Assembly: GCA_000402775.1 (NCBI GenBank) | Contig: AQSC01000060.1 | Coordinates: 1 to 20,726, forward strand | Source: Euryarchaeota archaeon SCGC AAA252-I15 | Lineage (GTDB): Archaea; Altiarchaeota; Altiarchaeia; IMC4; SCGC-AAA252-I15 | Reading direction: 5' to 3' | Length of the DNA stretch: 20,726 nt | Shown here: positions 6,499 through 14,408 of the stretch, piece after piece | Position numbering within the stretch: position 1 is the stretch's first letter | Layout of the letters: each line of letters starts with the position of its first letter | Made by a program: the position numbers and the translations under genes | Notes under the pieces: model-generated | What the model saw: the letters and a program-made list of their open reading frames with translations, nothing else | Told to the model about the DNA's origin: nothing | The model's database searches: none

Positions 6499-8223
6499 TT
6501 ACTTACAGTCTTTTATTAGGCACCGGTTGGTGTAGGTTGTGTGTAGGAGTTTGTGGGCGCGTTCTCCCCCGTATTCCCCGAGGTATTCCTTGTAAATCTT
6601 GAGCACGTCCGGATTCTTGTGGGATTTCCTAATTTTCTTCCCAATGTCTTCATTTACGAGAGCGTCTGCCCGCGCCTGCAATATCTCTTTTCTGTGGGGT
6701 GGTGGCTGGCCTCCGCCTCCAACGCACCCACCGTAGCAGGCCATGATTTCGATGAAGTGGTATGGGCTCCTACCCTCCTGGATTTCTTCCAATAGTTTTC
6801 TAGCCTCCCCCAGAGTGTGGACGACACAAACTTTGATGTTTTCCCCGGAAAGAGACAGTTCAGCCTCCTTCATGGTTTCCATGCCCCGGATTCCCGTGTA
6901 ATCTATTTTCTCCAAGTCTTCGCCGCTCATAAGATCGGCGACTGACCGCAGCGCCGCTTCCATGACTCCGCCAGTGTGGCCGAAGATGTCTCCCGCCCCG
7001 GATGATGTTCCCATGGGGTGGTCGAAGTCGGAGGGGAGTATTCCGTCAAAGTCGATGCTATATTGCTTTATGAGTTTGGCCAGTTCAACAGTCGTTAAGA
7101 CGTGGTCTGCCTCACCCGCGAATTCGGGCCGAAGTATCTCGTATTTTTTTGCGGTGCAAGGCATGATGTCTATCAGTTCGATGTCTTCGGCTGCGATCCC
7201 TTCCTTCTCTGCGTAGAATGTTTTTACGAGGGATGCCATTATGGCTTGGGGGCTTCTGCACGAGGACATGTGGTTCAGCTGGTGGTAGAAGTATTGTTCT
7301 GCGAATTTTATCCAGGCCGGGCAGCAGGTCGTAATCATAGGCAGGTCGCGGTTTTCCCTGAATCTCTTTATGAATTCTGTCGCTTCCTCCACAATGGTTA
7401 TGTCGGCTGCGAAGTCGGTGTCGAAGACTTTGTGAAAGCCCAAATCCCTTAAAGCAGCGACCATCCGGCCGGTCACCGCCGTTCCAGGTTGCATGCCAAA
7501 ACATTCTCCGAGAGTGGCCCTGATTGAGGGCGCAGTCTGGGCTATAAGGTGCTTGTCTGAATTCAACGCCTCAATAACTTCCTTTGTAGAGCTCTTTTCG
7601 GTCAATGCTCCTGAAGGGCAGGCTACGACGCATTGACCGCAGTTTACGCAGGGGCTGTCGGCCATGTCGGTTAGCGCCGGACTCACCTTGGTGTGGAAGC
7701 CCCGGTTTTGAAGGCCGATAGCATAGACTGTCTGGACGTTATTACACACTTGGATGCACTGCTCGCATAGAATGCACTTGTCGTTGTCCCGCACGATCGA
7801 CGGGCTCGAACGGTCGGGCTCATCACGCCGCCTCACACCCTTAAACGGGCTTGCCTCTATCATGAAATCGTGGGCGTACTCTTGGATCCTGCACATGAGG
7901 TTCATCCGACAGCTCGTGCAATCTAAGTCATGGTTTGCAAGAAGGAGCTCGAGGTTGATCCTCCTTGCCTCTAAAACCCTTGGAGTGTGGGTCTTGATTT
8001 TCATGCCATTGCGGGCTGGAGTAGAACAGGATGCGACAAGCTCGTGAATTCCTTCCACTTCGACGATGCATATCCTACATGCTCCTATTCGATCGAGCCG
8101 GGTGTTCCAGCACAAGTGTGGTACGTCAATCCCATTTCGCCGGGCCACGTCTATAATATTCTCCCCTTCCTCAGCTTCGAATTGCTCGCCGTTTAAAAGT
8201 ATTTTAATCTTTTTTCGGTCCAC
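6499..8223 (-). CDS. hydA: [FeFe] hydrogenase catalytic subunit HydA
   Basis: Interconverts protons plus electrons and H2 at the H-cluster. Domains of the 574 aa: N-terminal [2Fe-2S] ferredoxin fold (Cys38, 49, 52, 66); His-Cys [4Fe-4S] site (His98, Cys102, 105, 111); two [4Fe-4S] clusters (Cys150/153/156/160 and 192/195/198/202); and an H-cluster domain with all three signatures: L1 TTCCPAW (Cys301 a ligand, Cys300 in the proton-relay position), L2 MPCTAKKYE (Cys356) and L3 MACYGGCVGGGGQP (Cys496, Cys500). A C-terminal small-subunit region (about 510-565) is fused. This is a complete group A enzyme of the NAD(P)-linked multisubunit kind. It starts at GTG, overlapping the end of hydB by 20 nt, so translation is probably coupled. 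No maturase gene (hydE, hydF, hydG) lies in the window. Confidence 0.97.
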   Translation of the reverse strand: MDRKKIKILLNGEQFEAEEGENIIDVARRNGIDVPHLCWNTRLDRIGACRICIVEVEGIHELVASCSTPARNGMKIKTHTPRVLEARRINLELLLANHDLDCTSCRMNLMCRIQEYAHDFMIEASPFKGVRRRDEPDRSSPSIVRDNDKCILCEQCIQVCNNVQTVYAIGLQNRGFHTKVSPALTDMADSPCVNCGQCVVACPSGALTEKSSTKEVIEALNSDKHLIAQTAPSIRATLGECFGMQPGTAVTGRMVAALRDLGFHKVFDTDFAADITIVEEATEFIKRFRENRDLPMITTCCPAWIKFAEQYFYHQLNHMSSCRSPQAIMASLVKTFYAEKEGIAAEDIELIDIMPCTAKKYEILRPEFAGEADHVLTTVELAKLIKQYSIDFDGILPSDFDHPMGTSSGAGDIFGHTGGVMEAALRSVADLMSGEDLEKIDYTGIRGMETMKEAELSLSGENIKVCVVHTLGEARKLLEEIQEGRSPYHFIEIMACYGGCVGGGGQPPPHRKEILQARADALVNEDIGKKIRKSHKNPDVLKIYKEYLGEYGGERAHKLLHTTYTNRCLIKDCK

Positions 8224-10009
8224 TTTTATCTATCGCAAGGAAAGCGCAATTTCTAAAGCACTCCCCGCATTTAATGCACTTATCCTGATCGATTGTGTGA
8301 TGAGCCTTAAGCTTTCCGGAAATGGCTTCCACAGGACAAAGCCGTGCGCAGTTGCCACAGCCCACGCACTCGTCGGTGATCCAGTAGCTTAAAAAACTCT
8401 TGCAGACCCCAGCCGCACAAGTCCTTTGTTCGATGTGCTGGATGTACTCGTCCATGAAAAACCGCATCGTAGAAAGGACGGGGTTCGGAGCATTCTTTCC
8501 CAAACCGCACAACGCACAATCCTTTATGAAAACCGAAAGCTTTTTTATTAAATCCAAGTCTTTCATGTCTGCGGCACCGCCTACAACCCGCTCGAGAAGT
8601 TCCAGTAGCCTCATGTTTCCTTCGCGGCAGGGAGTGCATTTTCCGCATGACTCAGCTTGAGTGAAGTTCATAAAGTATTTGGCCACGTCGACCATGCAGT
8701 TTTCATTGTTTATGACAATTATACCGCCTGATCCCATGATGGATCCGAGTTCAGTGAGGGTCTCATAGTCTAGGAGAGTTTCGATGAGGTCTGCCGGGAT
8801 GCAGCCTCCCGCAGGGCCTCCAGTCTGTACTGCTTTGAGAGTTGTTCCTTCAGGCACTCCGCCTCCGATGTCGAAGACTATGTCTTTTAAGGGGATTCCG
8901 AAAGGCACTTCTATTATTCCGGGACGGTTGATTTTACCTGCAAGGCATATGGTTTTCGTGCCGCTCGTTTTTTCAGTTCCCACCGAGGCGTAGACTTCGG
9001 CGCCAAGGCTTAAGACCAAGGGTATATTGGATAGTGTCCCCACGTTGTTGATTATTGTGGGCTTGCCCCACAAACCCTCATCCGTTGGATACGGGGGTCT
9101 GGGTCTTGGATATCCTCGATTACCCATGATGGAGTTCATAAGAGCCGTCTCCTCCCCGCAAACGAAGGCGCCTGCACCCTTCTTGATTTTAATGTCGAGG
9201 TTGAAGCCGCTTTTACCGAGAATGCTTACCCCCAAAAAGTTTTTCTCAATTAGCGTGTCAATCGCTATTTGGATTGTCTTGATTGCGAGGGGATATTCTG
9301 TTCGAGTGTATACGAATGCTTCGTCAGAGCCGAGCGCGTAAGCGGCTATGAGTATTCCCTCAAGGAGTCGGAATGGGTCTGACTCCATGATGGTGCGGTT
9401 CATGAAAGCCCCGGGGTCCCCCTCATCACCGTTGCAGACGAGGTATTTTTTGCCTTCCTTGCCTTTGATGAAACCCCATTTCACCCCTGTCGGAAAGCCT
9501 GCGCCACCGCGGCCGCGGAGCTTGGATTTTTTAACAGCCTCAACGACTTCGGAAGGCTCCATATTCAATGCTTTTTCAAGTCCCGTGAAACCCCCCCTCG
9601 CAGCGTACTGCTCAATCTTGAATGGATTTATGAAACCGCAGTTTTCCATGACCAGTCGATTCTGTTTTTTGTAGTAATCCAAGTCCGTAAGATTGTGACC
9701 GACGAAAAGATTATCACAGACCCTGCCACCCCTGATTGCGCTGACAAGCTCAGGCACTTTACCCTCAGTTACGTGAGCGTAAATCGCGTTTACACCGTCT
9801 TTTCTCACGACGACTATGGGCTCGTTAAAGCACATTCCTGAACAGCCGACAGGCTCGACCAGCACATCCAGTTCCGCCTGCTTAAGGACTTCCAGAGTGG
9901 GTTTTGCTCCCGCTGAGATGCCGCAGGTTGCCACTCCCACAGTGATTCTGTCGCCTGAAATTTCCCGCTCGCCCTGGGAGACGTTAATATAGTCGGAAAT
10001 CTTTTTCAT
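8204..10009 (-). CDS. hydB: NAD(H)- and FMN-binding hydrogenase subunit HydB (NuoF-like)
   Basis: 601 aa with the layout of HydB in trimeric hydrogenases. The N-terminal thioredoxin-like [2Fe-2S] region shows Cys29, 56 and 60, with the usual extra Cys replaced, a variant I believe occurs in this family. The NuoF core carries the FMN/NADH site GRGGAGFPTGVKW (166-178) and NGDEGDPGAF (193-202). The NuoF cluster is CGKCTPC (Cys455, 458, 461) plus Cys501. The C-terminus has two [4Fe-4S] ferredoxin motifs (Cys548/551/554/558 and 578/581/584/588), which can pass electrons to HydA or accept them from ferredoxin. It begins by a 4-nt ATGA overlap with hydC, with a GGGGGAG Shine-Dalgarno-like stretch about 5 nt before the ATG. 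Related enzymes couple NADH to ferredoxin; whether this one bifurcates cannot be read from sequence. Confidence 0.96.
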   Translation of the reverse strand: MKKISDYINVSQGEREISGDRITVGVATCGISAGAKPTLEVLKQAELDVLVEPVGCSGMCFNEPIVVVRKDGVNAIYAHVTEGKVPELVSAIRGGRVCDNLFVGHNLTDLDYYKKQNRLVMENCGFINPFKIEQYAARGGFTGLEKALNMEPSEVVEAVKKSKLRGRGGAGFPTGVKWGFIKGKEGKKYLVCNGDEGDPGAFMNRTIMESDPFRLLEGILIAAYALGSDEAFVYTRTEYPLAIKTIQIAIDTLIEKNFLGVSILGKSGFNLDIKIKKGAGAFVCGEETALMNSIMGNRGYPRPRPPYPTDEGLWGKPTIINNVGTLSNIPLVLSLGAEVYASVGTEKTSGTKTICLAGKINRPGIIEVPFGIPLKDIVFDIGGGVPEGTTLKAVQTGGPAGGCIPADLIETLLDYETLTELGSIMGSGGIIVINNENCMVDVAKYFMNFTQAESCGKCTPCREGNMRLLELLERVVGGAADMKDLDLIKKLSVFIKDCALCGLGKNAPNPVLSTMRFFMDEYIQHIEQRTCAAGVCKSFLSYWITDECVGCGNCARLCPVEAISGKLKAHHTIDQDKCIKCGECFRNCAFLAIDKSGPKKD

Positions 10010-10452
10010 TTATACTCCCCCAGTATTTCATCGATTCGCTCCTTTGTCAGATCCCCGTACACAATGTCGTCGACCATCATGGTGGGGGCTTTCGCGCACG
10101 CTCCAATGCAGTTTACGGGTTCGAGCGTGAATTTCCCGTCTTCAGTGGTCTCACCCGCTTTTATGCCGAGTTTGTCTTCCAAGTGCTCTTCAAGGATGGT
10201 TGATCCTTTAATGTGGCATGCTGTTCCACGGCAGATTCTTATTATGTGCTTTCCGGGGGGCTTGGTCTTGAAGGCTGAGTAGAATGAGACGACTCCGAGA
10301 ATGTCGACTAGCGGGATTTTCAGTACCTGGTTTATGCTGTGCATGTTGTCTTCAGAGATGTGTCCGAAAGCTTCCTGAACGTCTTCCAGGGCGTCGATTA
10401 GATCCGATGCACCAGAATACTTTGAGATAATGGATTCAATGTCTTTTTCCAT
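10006..10452 (-). CDS. hydC: [2Fe-2S] hydrogenase subunit HydC (NuoE-like)
   Basis: 148 aa, the usual NuoE/HydC length. An N-terminal helical bundle (about 1-60, with the family stretch LGVVSFYSAF at 52-61) is followed by a thioredoxin-like [2Fe-2S] fold with ligands Cys74 and Cys79 (CRGTAC) and Cys115 and Cys119 (CIGAC). It works with HydB as the NAD(H) module. It is the first gene of the hydC-hydB-hydA operon, ends in an ATGA overlap with hydB, and its ATG is 28 nt from the centre of a TATA element shared with the divergent gene. Confidence 0.96.
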   Translation of the reverse strand: MEKDIESIISKYSGASDLIDALEDVQEAFGHISEDNMHSINQVLKIPLVDILGVVSFYSAFKTKPPGKHIIRICRGTACHIKGSTILEEHLEDKLGIKAGETTEDGKFTLEPVNCIGACAKAPTMMVDDIVYGDLTKERIDEILGEYK

Positions 10453-10475
10453 CCCGTATATTAATTACAATTAGT

Positions 10476-10484
10476 CTTTTTAAG
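10476..10484. promoter_or_regulatory. shared TATA element of hydC and the divergent 10510 gene
   Basis: The plus strand reads CTTTTTAAG, so the minus strand reads CTTAAAAAG, which is A/T rich and nearly symmetric. Its centre is about 28 nt from the hydC ATG (10452) and about 30 nt from the ATG at 10510, the right spacing in both directions for leaderless transcription. No other good TATA element lies in the 57-nt gap. Confidence 0.5.
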
Positions 10485-10509
10485 GAGTATTGTTTAATTT
10501 GATGTTATA

Positions 10510-11043
10510 ATGGATTTTGTGGGTTCGATTCGAAATTCGGTTCGGATAATATCTTTGGATGAGGACGTTATTTCCAAGGTATCTGATAATCCTGATTCCA
10601 CAAACGCGGCTCTTCTGATTGCGGCGATAGGAGGTGTTACAGGGAGTATTGGAGCTTTTAACCCTGTCGGAATTTTTTTCCTGCCGATTTTCGCTGTAGC
10701 GGCATTGGCCATAGGGACGGGAGTATTACACATTATCGCGAGAATACTTGGCGGGAAGGGAGAGTATTCCAAGCTTTTCAGGGTTTTAGGCCACGTTTCG
10801 ATAATACAGTGGTTTAATGTGATACCGGTTTTCGGCTTCTTAATTTCCATGCTCTTAGGCTTGTGGTCGATTGTTGTAAGTATTGTCGTGATTCGAACAA
10901 TCCATAATATCTCTTCTTTCCGCGCGGTATTAGTGATTATTATCCCAGTTTTTGTGGTGACTTGCTTTGTCGTAGTAATTTCTCTTATGTTGGGGATGGC
11001 GATCGCATCGGTTATGGGTTCTAATCCAGCTTTCTCATTCTGA
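10510..11043 (+). CDS. Yip1-domain-like membrane protein
   Basis: 177 aa with about four or five hydrophobic helices (roughly 34-55, 57-80, 98-127, 138-168). The GGKGEYSKLFRVLGHVS segment (81-97), followed by a Pro-rich helix and a later IRTIHNISSFRAVLV segment (127-141), matches the pattern of archaeal Yip1-family membrane proteins, whose role in archaea is not established. It is transcribed divergently from hydC from what seems the same TATA element. A short ATG TTA TAA just upstream (10502-10510) is not coding. A connection to the hydrogenase is not implied by the domain. Confidence 0.65.
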   Translation: MDFVGSIRNSVRIISLDEDVISKVSDNPDSTNAALLIAAIGGVTGSIGAFNPVGIFFLPIFAVAALAIGTGVLHIIARILGGKGEYSKLFRVLGHVSIIQWFNVIPVFGFLISMLLGLWSIVVSIVVIRTIHNISSFRAVLVIIIPVFVVTCFVVVISLMLGMAIASVMGSNPAFSF

Positions 11044-11087
11044 TTCACCCACGTATTTTTTATCATAGTTTAAAGTAGTTTACTGGT

Positions 11088-13019
11088 ATGAGAGGTAGTA
11101 AAGGTTTTTTCTTCACGGTCGGAGTATTGCTTCTATTAATCCCGCTAATATTTCTCATAACGTACTACATTTCAAAGGATGTCGCAAAGGCAGACGACGT
11201 CACCGGAAAGATAAGGTGTGATGAACTACACTACTTCGTTGAAGACGTGGACCGAGACCTGTCTCGGGCGATAACAATTTTCGGTAGAAGAGCAGCCGTC
11301 TACTCCGTCGACTATGTCGTGTCCACAGGAAATTCATTGGCATCATACGATTTCAATTGCACTTCAGGTTGCAGTGTGAACTGCCCATTATTCAAAGTTG
11401 ATTACAACGGCTCTGAAGCCGCTTTGACAGAGCTTGTTTTATGCGGTACACTTTTCGGTGAAAACATCACTTACATGGCAAATCATACTCTTTCAGAATG
11501 GATTAAGAAGATGGGTGAGGAAGGCTCTGAAATGAATTTCAATGTTTCTATTGGAGTTAACGAGCTTGACGTATTGCATTATGATGCGTATAATCTTGCC
11601 TTTTTTATAAACCTTTCATTCGAGATGTCAGATCGATTCGGAATGTGCTTCTATGAGATGGACGGGATAACCACGGAATCCATAACCTCGATCGTTGGAC
11701 TTGAGGATGTGTTGTATGCCCTCCACACCGACGCGGACATTATCAGATACATAGCTAATTGCTCGTTAAACGTCTCTTTTGATTCATTAGCAGGTTCGTC
11801 AGGTAATGATTGGGGTAACGGGAATGGGGGCGGCACAGTATTCTTTGCCTCAGACATTCCTCAAGGAGAAAGAGATAGTTACTGCAGTGACAATGATGTT
11901 TCAGGCCTGATTTTAGTATTAACTCAGGGTTTCGGAGCGTGCAATCAGATAGAGCAAAAGTGTTTCAACAGCTCGGCTCCGGTTGGAGACCACTTTGAGG
12001 GGGCTATTAATGAGGGCCCTGATAATCCCCAAAGTTTCCCTGAGAAGTGTAATATTTCCATACCCTGGATTTCTGACACTGGAGGCTTAAATTTAAATGA
12101 AGGCGAGTGCACTTTCATGAAAAACATGGAGGAATGCGGAATCCACGATGTGTACCACTCAATTTCGAGTAATGAAACCAACACAACCTGCTACCAGGTG
12201 AGTGACCTGTCAGGTTATTTCACGGGTTGTGATGAAGTCTCGGATGGTCCTTCCTTCCTTGACAGGTTGGATGGGAACTTGAACTTGTCAAGCAGGTACG
12301 CTAACCAGACACTATCACAGTATGGTTGGGATAATATCGGATTAGAGACTTTCATTGACCCATTCGAGCTTTCAGCCAAGGGGAAGATTGTTAACATGAA
12401 TGCCTCATGGATTGACTACTTGTATTGGCAGAATATTTCAGGTTGCACGATACCTTCAATTTGTCCTGGAGCGGTTTTTCCGTTAATTATCGATTGCCCT
12501 CATGTAAACTACTTCAGAGTAGACTCGTCATGTAGGAATGTTTCGGGCGTTGCTCCGGTTTCCCAGATAACCTCCCCTGAGGATCAGGCCACCCTTGATG
12601 GATCCAACCTTCCGATAATACTTAGCGGAAACCATTCTGACTGTGACGGTACGGTAACTCATGTATCGGTTTGGATTGGAGGAGTTGAATACAATGCCTC
12701 AATTTTTAATTCAACTTGGAATATTTCATGGTGGCCCGAAGAAAACGGCTCATACCGTCTAACATCGATTTCGGAAGACAATGAAGGTTTTGTAGAAATC
12801 ACGGGTTTCACAATAAATGTGACAGTAGAAGACTGCTGCGGTGGAGGACCTGGACAATCATCATGTTCATCACACTGTATATCCCTGGGAGGGTATTCTA
12901 CTGGAACCTGCCGGCAGAACGAAGCCCAGTGCATTGGAAATGGTGAAGTCCATGAATCCGGAGGTGATTTGTATTGTATGGGAGGTCCATCCGAGGATAC
13001 CTGCTGCTGTCTTCCTTGA
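11088..13019 (+). CDS. large membrane-anchored surface glycoprotein with Ig-like and Cys-rich domains
   Basis: 643 aa to the TGA at 13017. The N-terminus (KGFFFTVG, then a hydrophobic helix at about 7-27) is the pilin-like or signal-anchor type seen on many archaeal surface proteins. The body (30-485) is unrecognised, but has over 20 N-x-S/T sequons and many paired cysteines, both expected of an exported, glycosylated protein. Residues about 489-580 form a bacterial Ig-like beta-sandwich (ITSPEDQATL start, WNISWWP, ENGSYRLT). Residues 582-643 are a Cys-rich module, CSSHCISLGGYSTGTC ending in CCC. The frame continues after the TGA into a Thr/Ser linker and another beta domain (13149-13604), so this ORF may be the front part of a longer protein. 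A TATA-like TTTTTATCAT lies about 27 nt before the ATG. Confidence 0.8.
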   Translation: MRGSKGFFFTVGVLLLLIPLIFLITYYISKDVAKADDVTGKIRCDELHYFVEDVDRDLSRAITIFGRRAAVYSVDYVVSTGNSLASYDFNCTSGCSVNCPLFKVDYNGSEAALTELVLCGTLFGENITYMANHTLSEWIKKMGEEGSEMNFNVSIGVNELDVLHYDAYNLAFFINLSFEMSDRFGMCFYEMDGITTESITSIVGLEDVLYALHTDADIIRYIANCSLNVSFDSLAGSSGNDWGNGNGGGTVFFASDIPQGERDSYCSDNDVSGLILVLTQGFGACNQIEQKCFNSSAPVGDHFEGAINEGPDNPQSFPEKCNISIPWISDTGGLNLNEGECTFMKNMEECGIHDVYHSISSNETNTTCYQVSDLSGYFTGCDEVSDGPSFLDRLDGNLNLSSRYANQTLSQYGWDNIGLETFIDPFELSAKGKIVNMNASWIDYLYWQNISGCTIPSICPGAVFPLIIDCPHVNYFRVDSSCRNVSGVAPVSQITSPEDQATLDGSNLPIILSGNHSDCDGTVTHVSVWIGGVEYNASIFNSTWNISWWPEENGSYRLTSISEDNEGFVEITGFTINVTVEDCCGGGPGQSSCSSHCISLGGYSTGTCRQNEAQCIGNGEVHESGGDLYCMGGPSEDTCCCLP

Positions 13020-13148
13020 GAAACCACAAGCTCAACAAGCTCTACCACAACAACACCGGCCACGTCAACAACCACGACGACGTCTCCCGCAACATCTACG
13101 ACCACAACTACAACTTCTACTACATCTACGACAACTTCAACAATCTGC
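13020..13148 (+). other. Thr/Ser-rich linker coding continuation after an in-frame TGA
   Basis: Directly after the TGA at 13017-13019 the same frame runs for 43 codons without a stop and encodes almost only Thr, Ser, Ala and Pro, a typical surface-protein linker. It joins in frame to the ATG at 13149. A true 3' untranslated region would not be expected to keep this codon pattern, so it was or is translated. Confidence 0.7.
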
Positions 13149-13604
13149 ATGTCTGTTATCGCGTCAGACAACTTCGAGTCCGGCGGTTGGAGCGGAGGCT
13201 CGGGGTGGGAGGGTAGTTGGTCTCAGTCAGGAGATTCTGGGATCATGGCTGCGGGAGAACCTCATGGAGGGCTTTATCACCTGCGGTTGAGGCGTGCAAC
13301 CGGTTATGCTGAGAGGGAAGTAGACCTTTCCGATAAAAATGACGTTTCCATCAGGGTTTGGGTGAAAACGGCAGATTTCGAAGAGGATGAGACTGCTAGT
13401 ATTCTAATCAGCCAGAATGGCGGTGACTCGTGGGTTACGCTTCGAACTTGGGTGGACGGTGAAGACGACAATGAATACGACTACTACGAATTCGATGTGT
13501 CAGCATACGTGCCGTCGTCAGAGTTCCTAATCGCATTTGACGCGAACATGAACTGGAAGTACGACTACTTCTACATAGACGACTTGGAAGTCTATGGGGG
13601 ATAG
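13149..13604 (+). CDS. beta-sandwich (jelly-roll) surface domain, probable C-terminal part of the 11088 protein
   Basis: 151 aa if started at this ATG. The sequence DNFESGGWSGGSGWEGSW near the start, YHLRL (about 39-43), REVDLSD, ILISQNGGDSWVTL and the closing FYIDDLEVYGG form the pattern of a concanavalin/carbohydrate-binding-like jelly roll found at the ends of secreted proteins. The ORF alone has no signal peptide, so by itself it could not reach the surface. It is in the same frame as the upstream glycoprotein, separated only by one TGA and a Thr/Ser linker, which makes a single 838-codon gene the likely original arrangement. Carbohydrate or surface binding is inferred from the fold. Confidence 0.65.
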   Translation: MSVIASDNFESGGWSGGSGWEGSWSQSGDSGIMAAGEPHGGLYHLRLRRATGYAEREVDLSDKNDVSIRVWVKTADFEEDETASILISQNGGDSWVTLRTWVDGEDDNEYDYYEFDVSAYVPSSEFLIAFDANMNWKYDYFYIDDLEVYGG

Positions 13605-13610
13605 AATAAT

Positions 13611-14351
13611 TTATTTTTTCTTGAACATAATCAGGTGACAATTATGGTTGTCGGCTACGTCTTGTATTAGCTCGTCTCTCTCAAGATTAAATGTCCTGCT
13701 CACAAGATCTTCATAGATTCCGCGCTGCCAGTCCGGGAAGTCGACGTTTTGGATTAAGAGCCCTCCTGAATTTAGTGCTCTATGCCATTCACCTCGTTTA
13801 TCCAATATGTCTGAGACACCCATATTGTTTCTTCCCCAACTTACAAAGTCGCAGTAGACTATGTCAGATGGTTGCCCGCCTTCAAGGTTTTCCATCAACT
13901 CAATTCCTGGATTGCGCTCCCCGCACAATCCTTGAGCGAACCGATTAGGTTCAACCCCTATCAACTCGACCTGATCCCCTAAAATGTGCCTGAGACAGTA
14001 CAAGTCGACTCCAGCCCCGCAACCGTCGTCTGCTACCCTTGGTCGTGTATTAGGACTTCCGCGTATAGATGGCACAAGCTCTTCAAGAAACCTCACCCGT
14101 GCGGGATAGTAATCTCTGCTGAGAGAGAGTTCATAGCCCACCTGCCAAATACGGTTTGCCTCTGGATCTCCCTGATCCCGTAAGGTGAAAACTTCTCTTG
14201 CACCCCCTTTATGAGTTTTACCGAATTCGGCTGCAAGTTCATCAAGGTGTTGCTGTCTTTCATCCTCGAAATCAGGGTGAAAATGCAATTCTCTTAGAAG
14301 CCTTTCAATCTGTTGTGTGAGGTCTCCACCATTAAGTTGTTTGTGAGCCAC
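13611..14351 (-). CDS. class I SAM-dependent methyltransferase
   Basis: 246 aa starting at GTG. After a helical N-terminal region (1-100) comes the Rossmann-type SAM site: motif I VADDGCGAG (106-114), the acidic residue ending strand 2 in LIGVEPN (Glu134), and motif IV DIVYCDF (163-169). The substrate is not evident. It follows S-adenosylhomocysteine hydrolase on the same strand after a 57-nt gap, and that enzyme clears the product inhibitor of such methyltransferases, so the pairing makes sense, though ahcY serves all methyltransferases. A 24-nt perfect palindrome lies 3 nt upstream of the GTG and may be an operator. Stops of this gene and the convergent surface-protein gene are 6 nt apart. 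Confidence 0.8.
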   Translation of the reverse strand: MAHKQLNGGDLTQQIERLLRELHFHPDFEDERQQHLDELAAEFGKTHKGGAREVFTLRDQGDPEANRIWQVGYELSLSRDYYPARVRFLEELVPSIRGSPNTRPRVADDGCGAGVDLYCLRHILGDQVELIGVEPNRFAQGLCGERNPGIELMENLEGGQPSDIVYCDFVSWGRNNMGVSDILDKRGEWHRALNSGGLLIQNVDFPDWQRGIYEDLVSRTFNLERDELIQDVADNHNCHLIMFKKK

Positions 14352-14354
14352 AAT

Positions 14355-14378
14355 TTAACACCAAACCTTTGGTGTTAA
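14355..14378. promoter_or_regulatory. perfect 11-bp inverted repeat at the methyltransferase start
   Basis: TTAACACCAAA, a 2-nt CC spacer, then TTTGGTGTTAA. It lies between the ahcY stop and the methyltransferase GTG, about where transcription of the methyltransferase would begin if the A/T-rich stretch at 14387-14395 is its TATA box. An operator for a dimeric repressor is the favoured reading. A terminator for ahcY is less likely because no U-tract follows. Confidence 0.5.
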
Positions 14379-14408
14379 CTACAGTGCATAATTGAATAAT
14401 ATTTGGTT

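Noticed and set aside
10494..11066. 190-codon minus-strand ORF opposite the Yip1-like gene
   Set aside because: The plus-strand frame has membrane helices and a Yip1-like motif with a proper promoter; the antisense frame is Thr/Ile/Lys-rich without recognisable features.
13017..13019. Global reassignment of TGA to a sense codon
   Set aside because: TGA ends several other genes here (for example at 714-716 and 11041-11043) and no other in-frame TGA interrupts a conserved protein.
12659..13171. Minus-strand ORF of 170 codons rich in Val and Asp
   Set aside because: It is the antisense reading of the Thr-rich linker and Ig-like domain (ACN and GTN complement each other); no start context or homology.
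12841..13290. Overlapping ORFs rich in Gln/Pro/Arg or His/Asn/Tyr across the linker region on the plus strand
   Set aside because: These are other-frame readings of the Thr/Ser codon repeats; composition is a by-product of the ACA/ACG/TCT pattern and no domain is visible.
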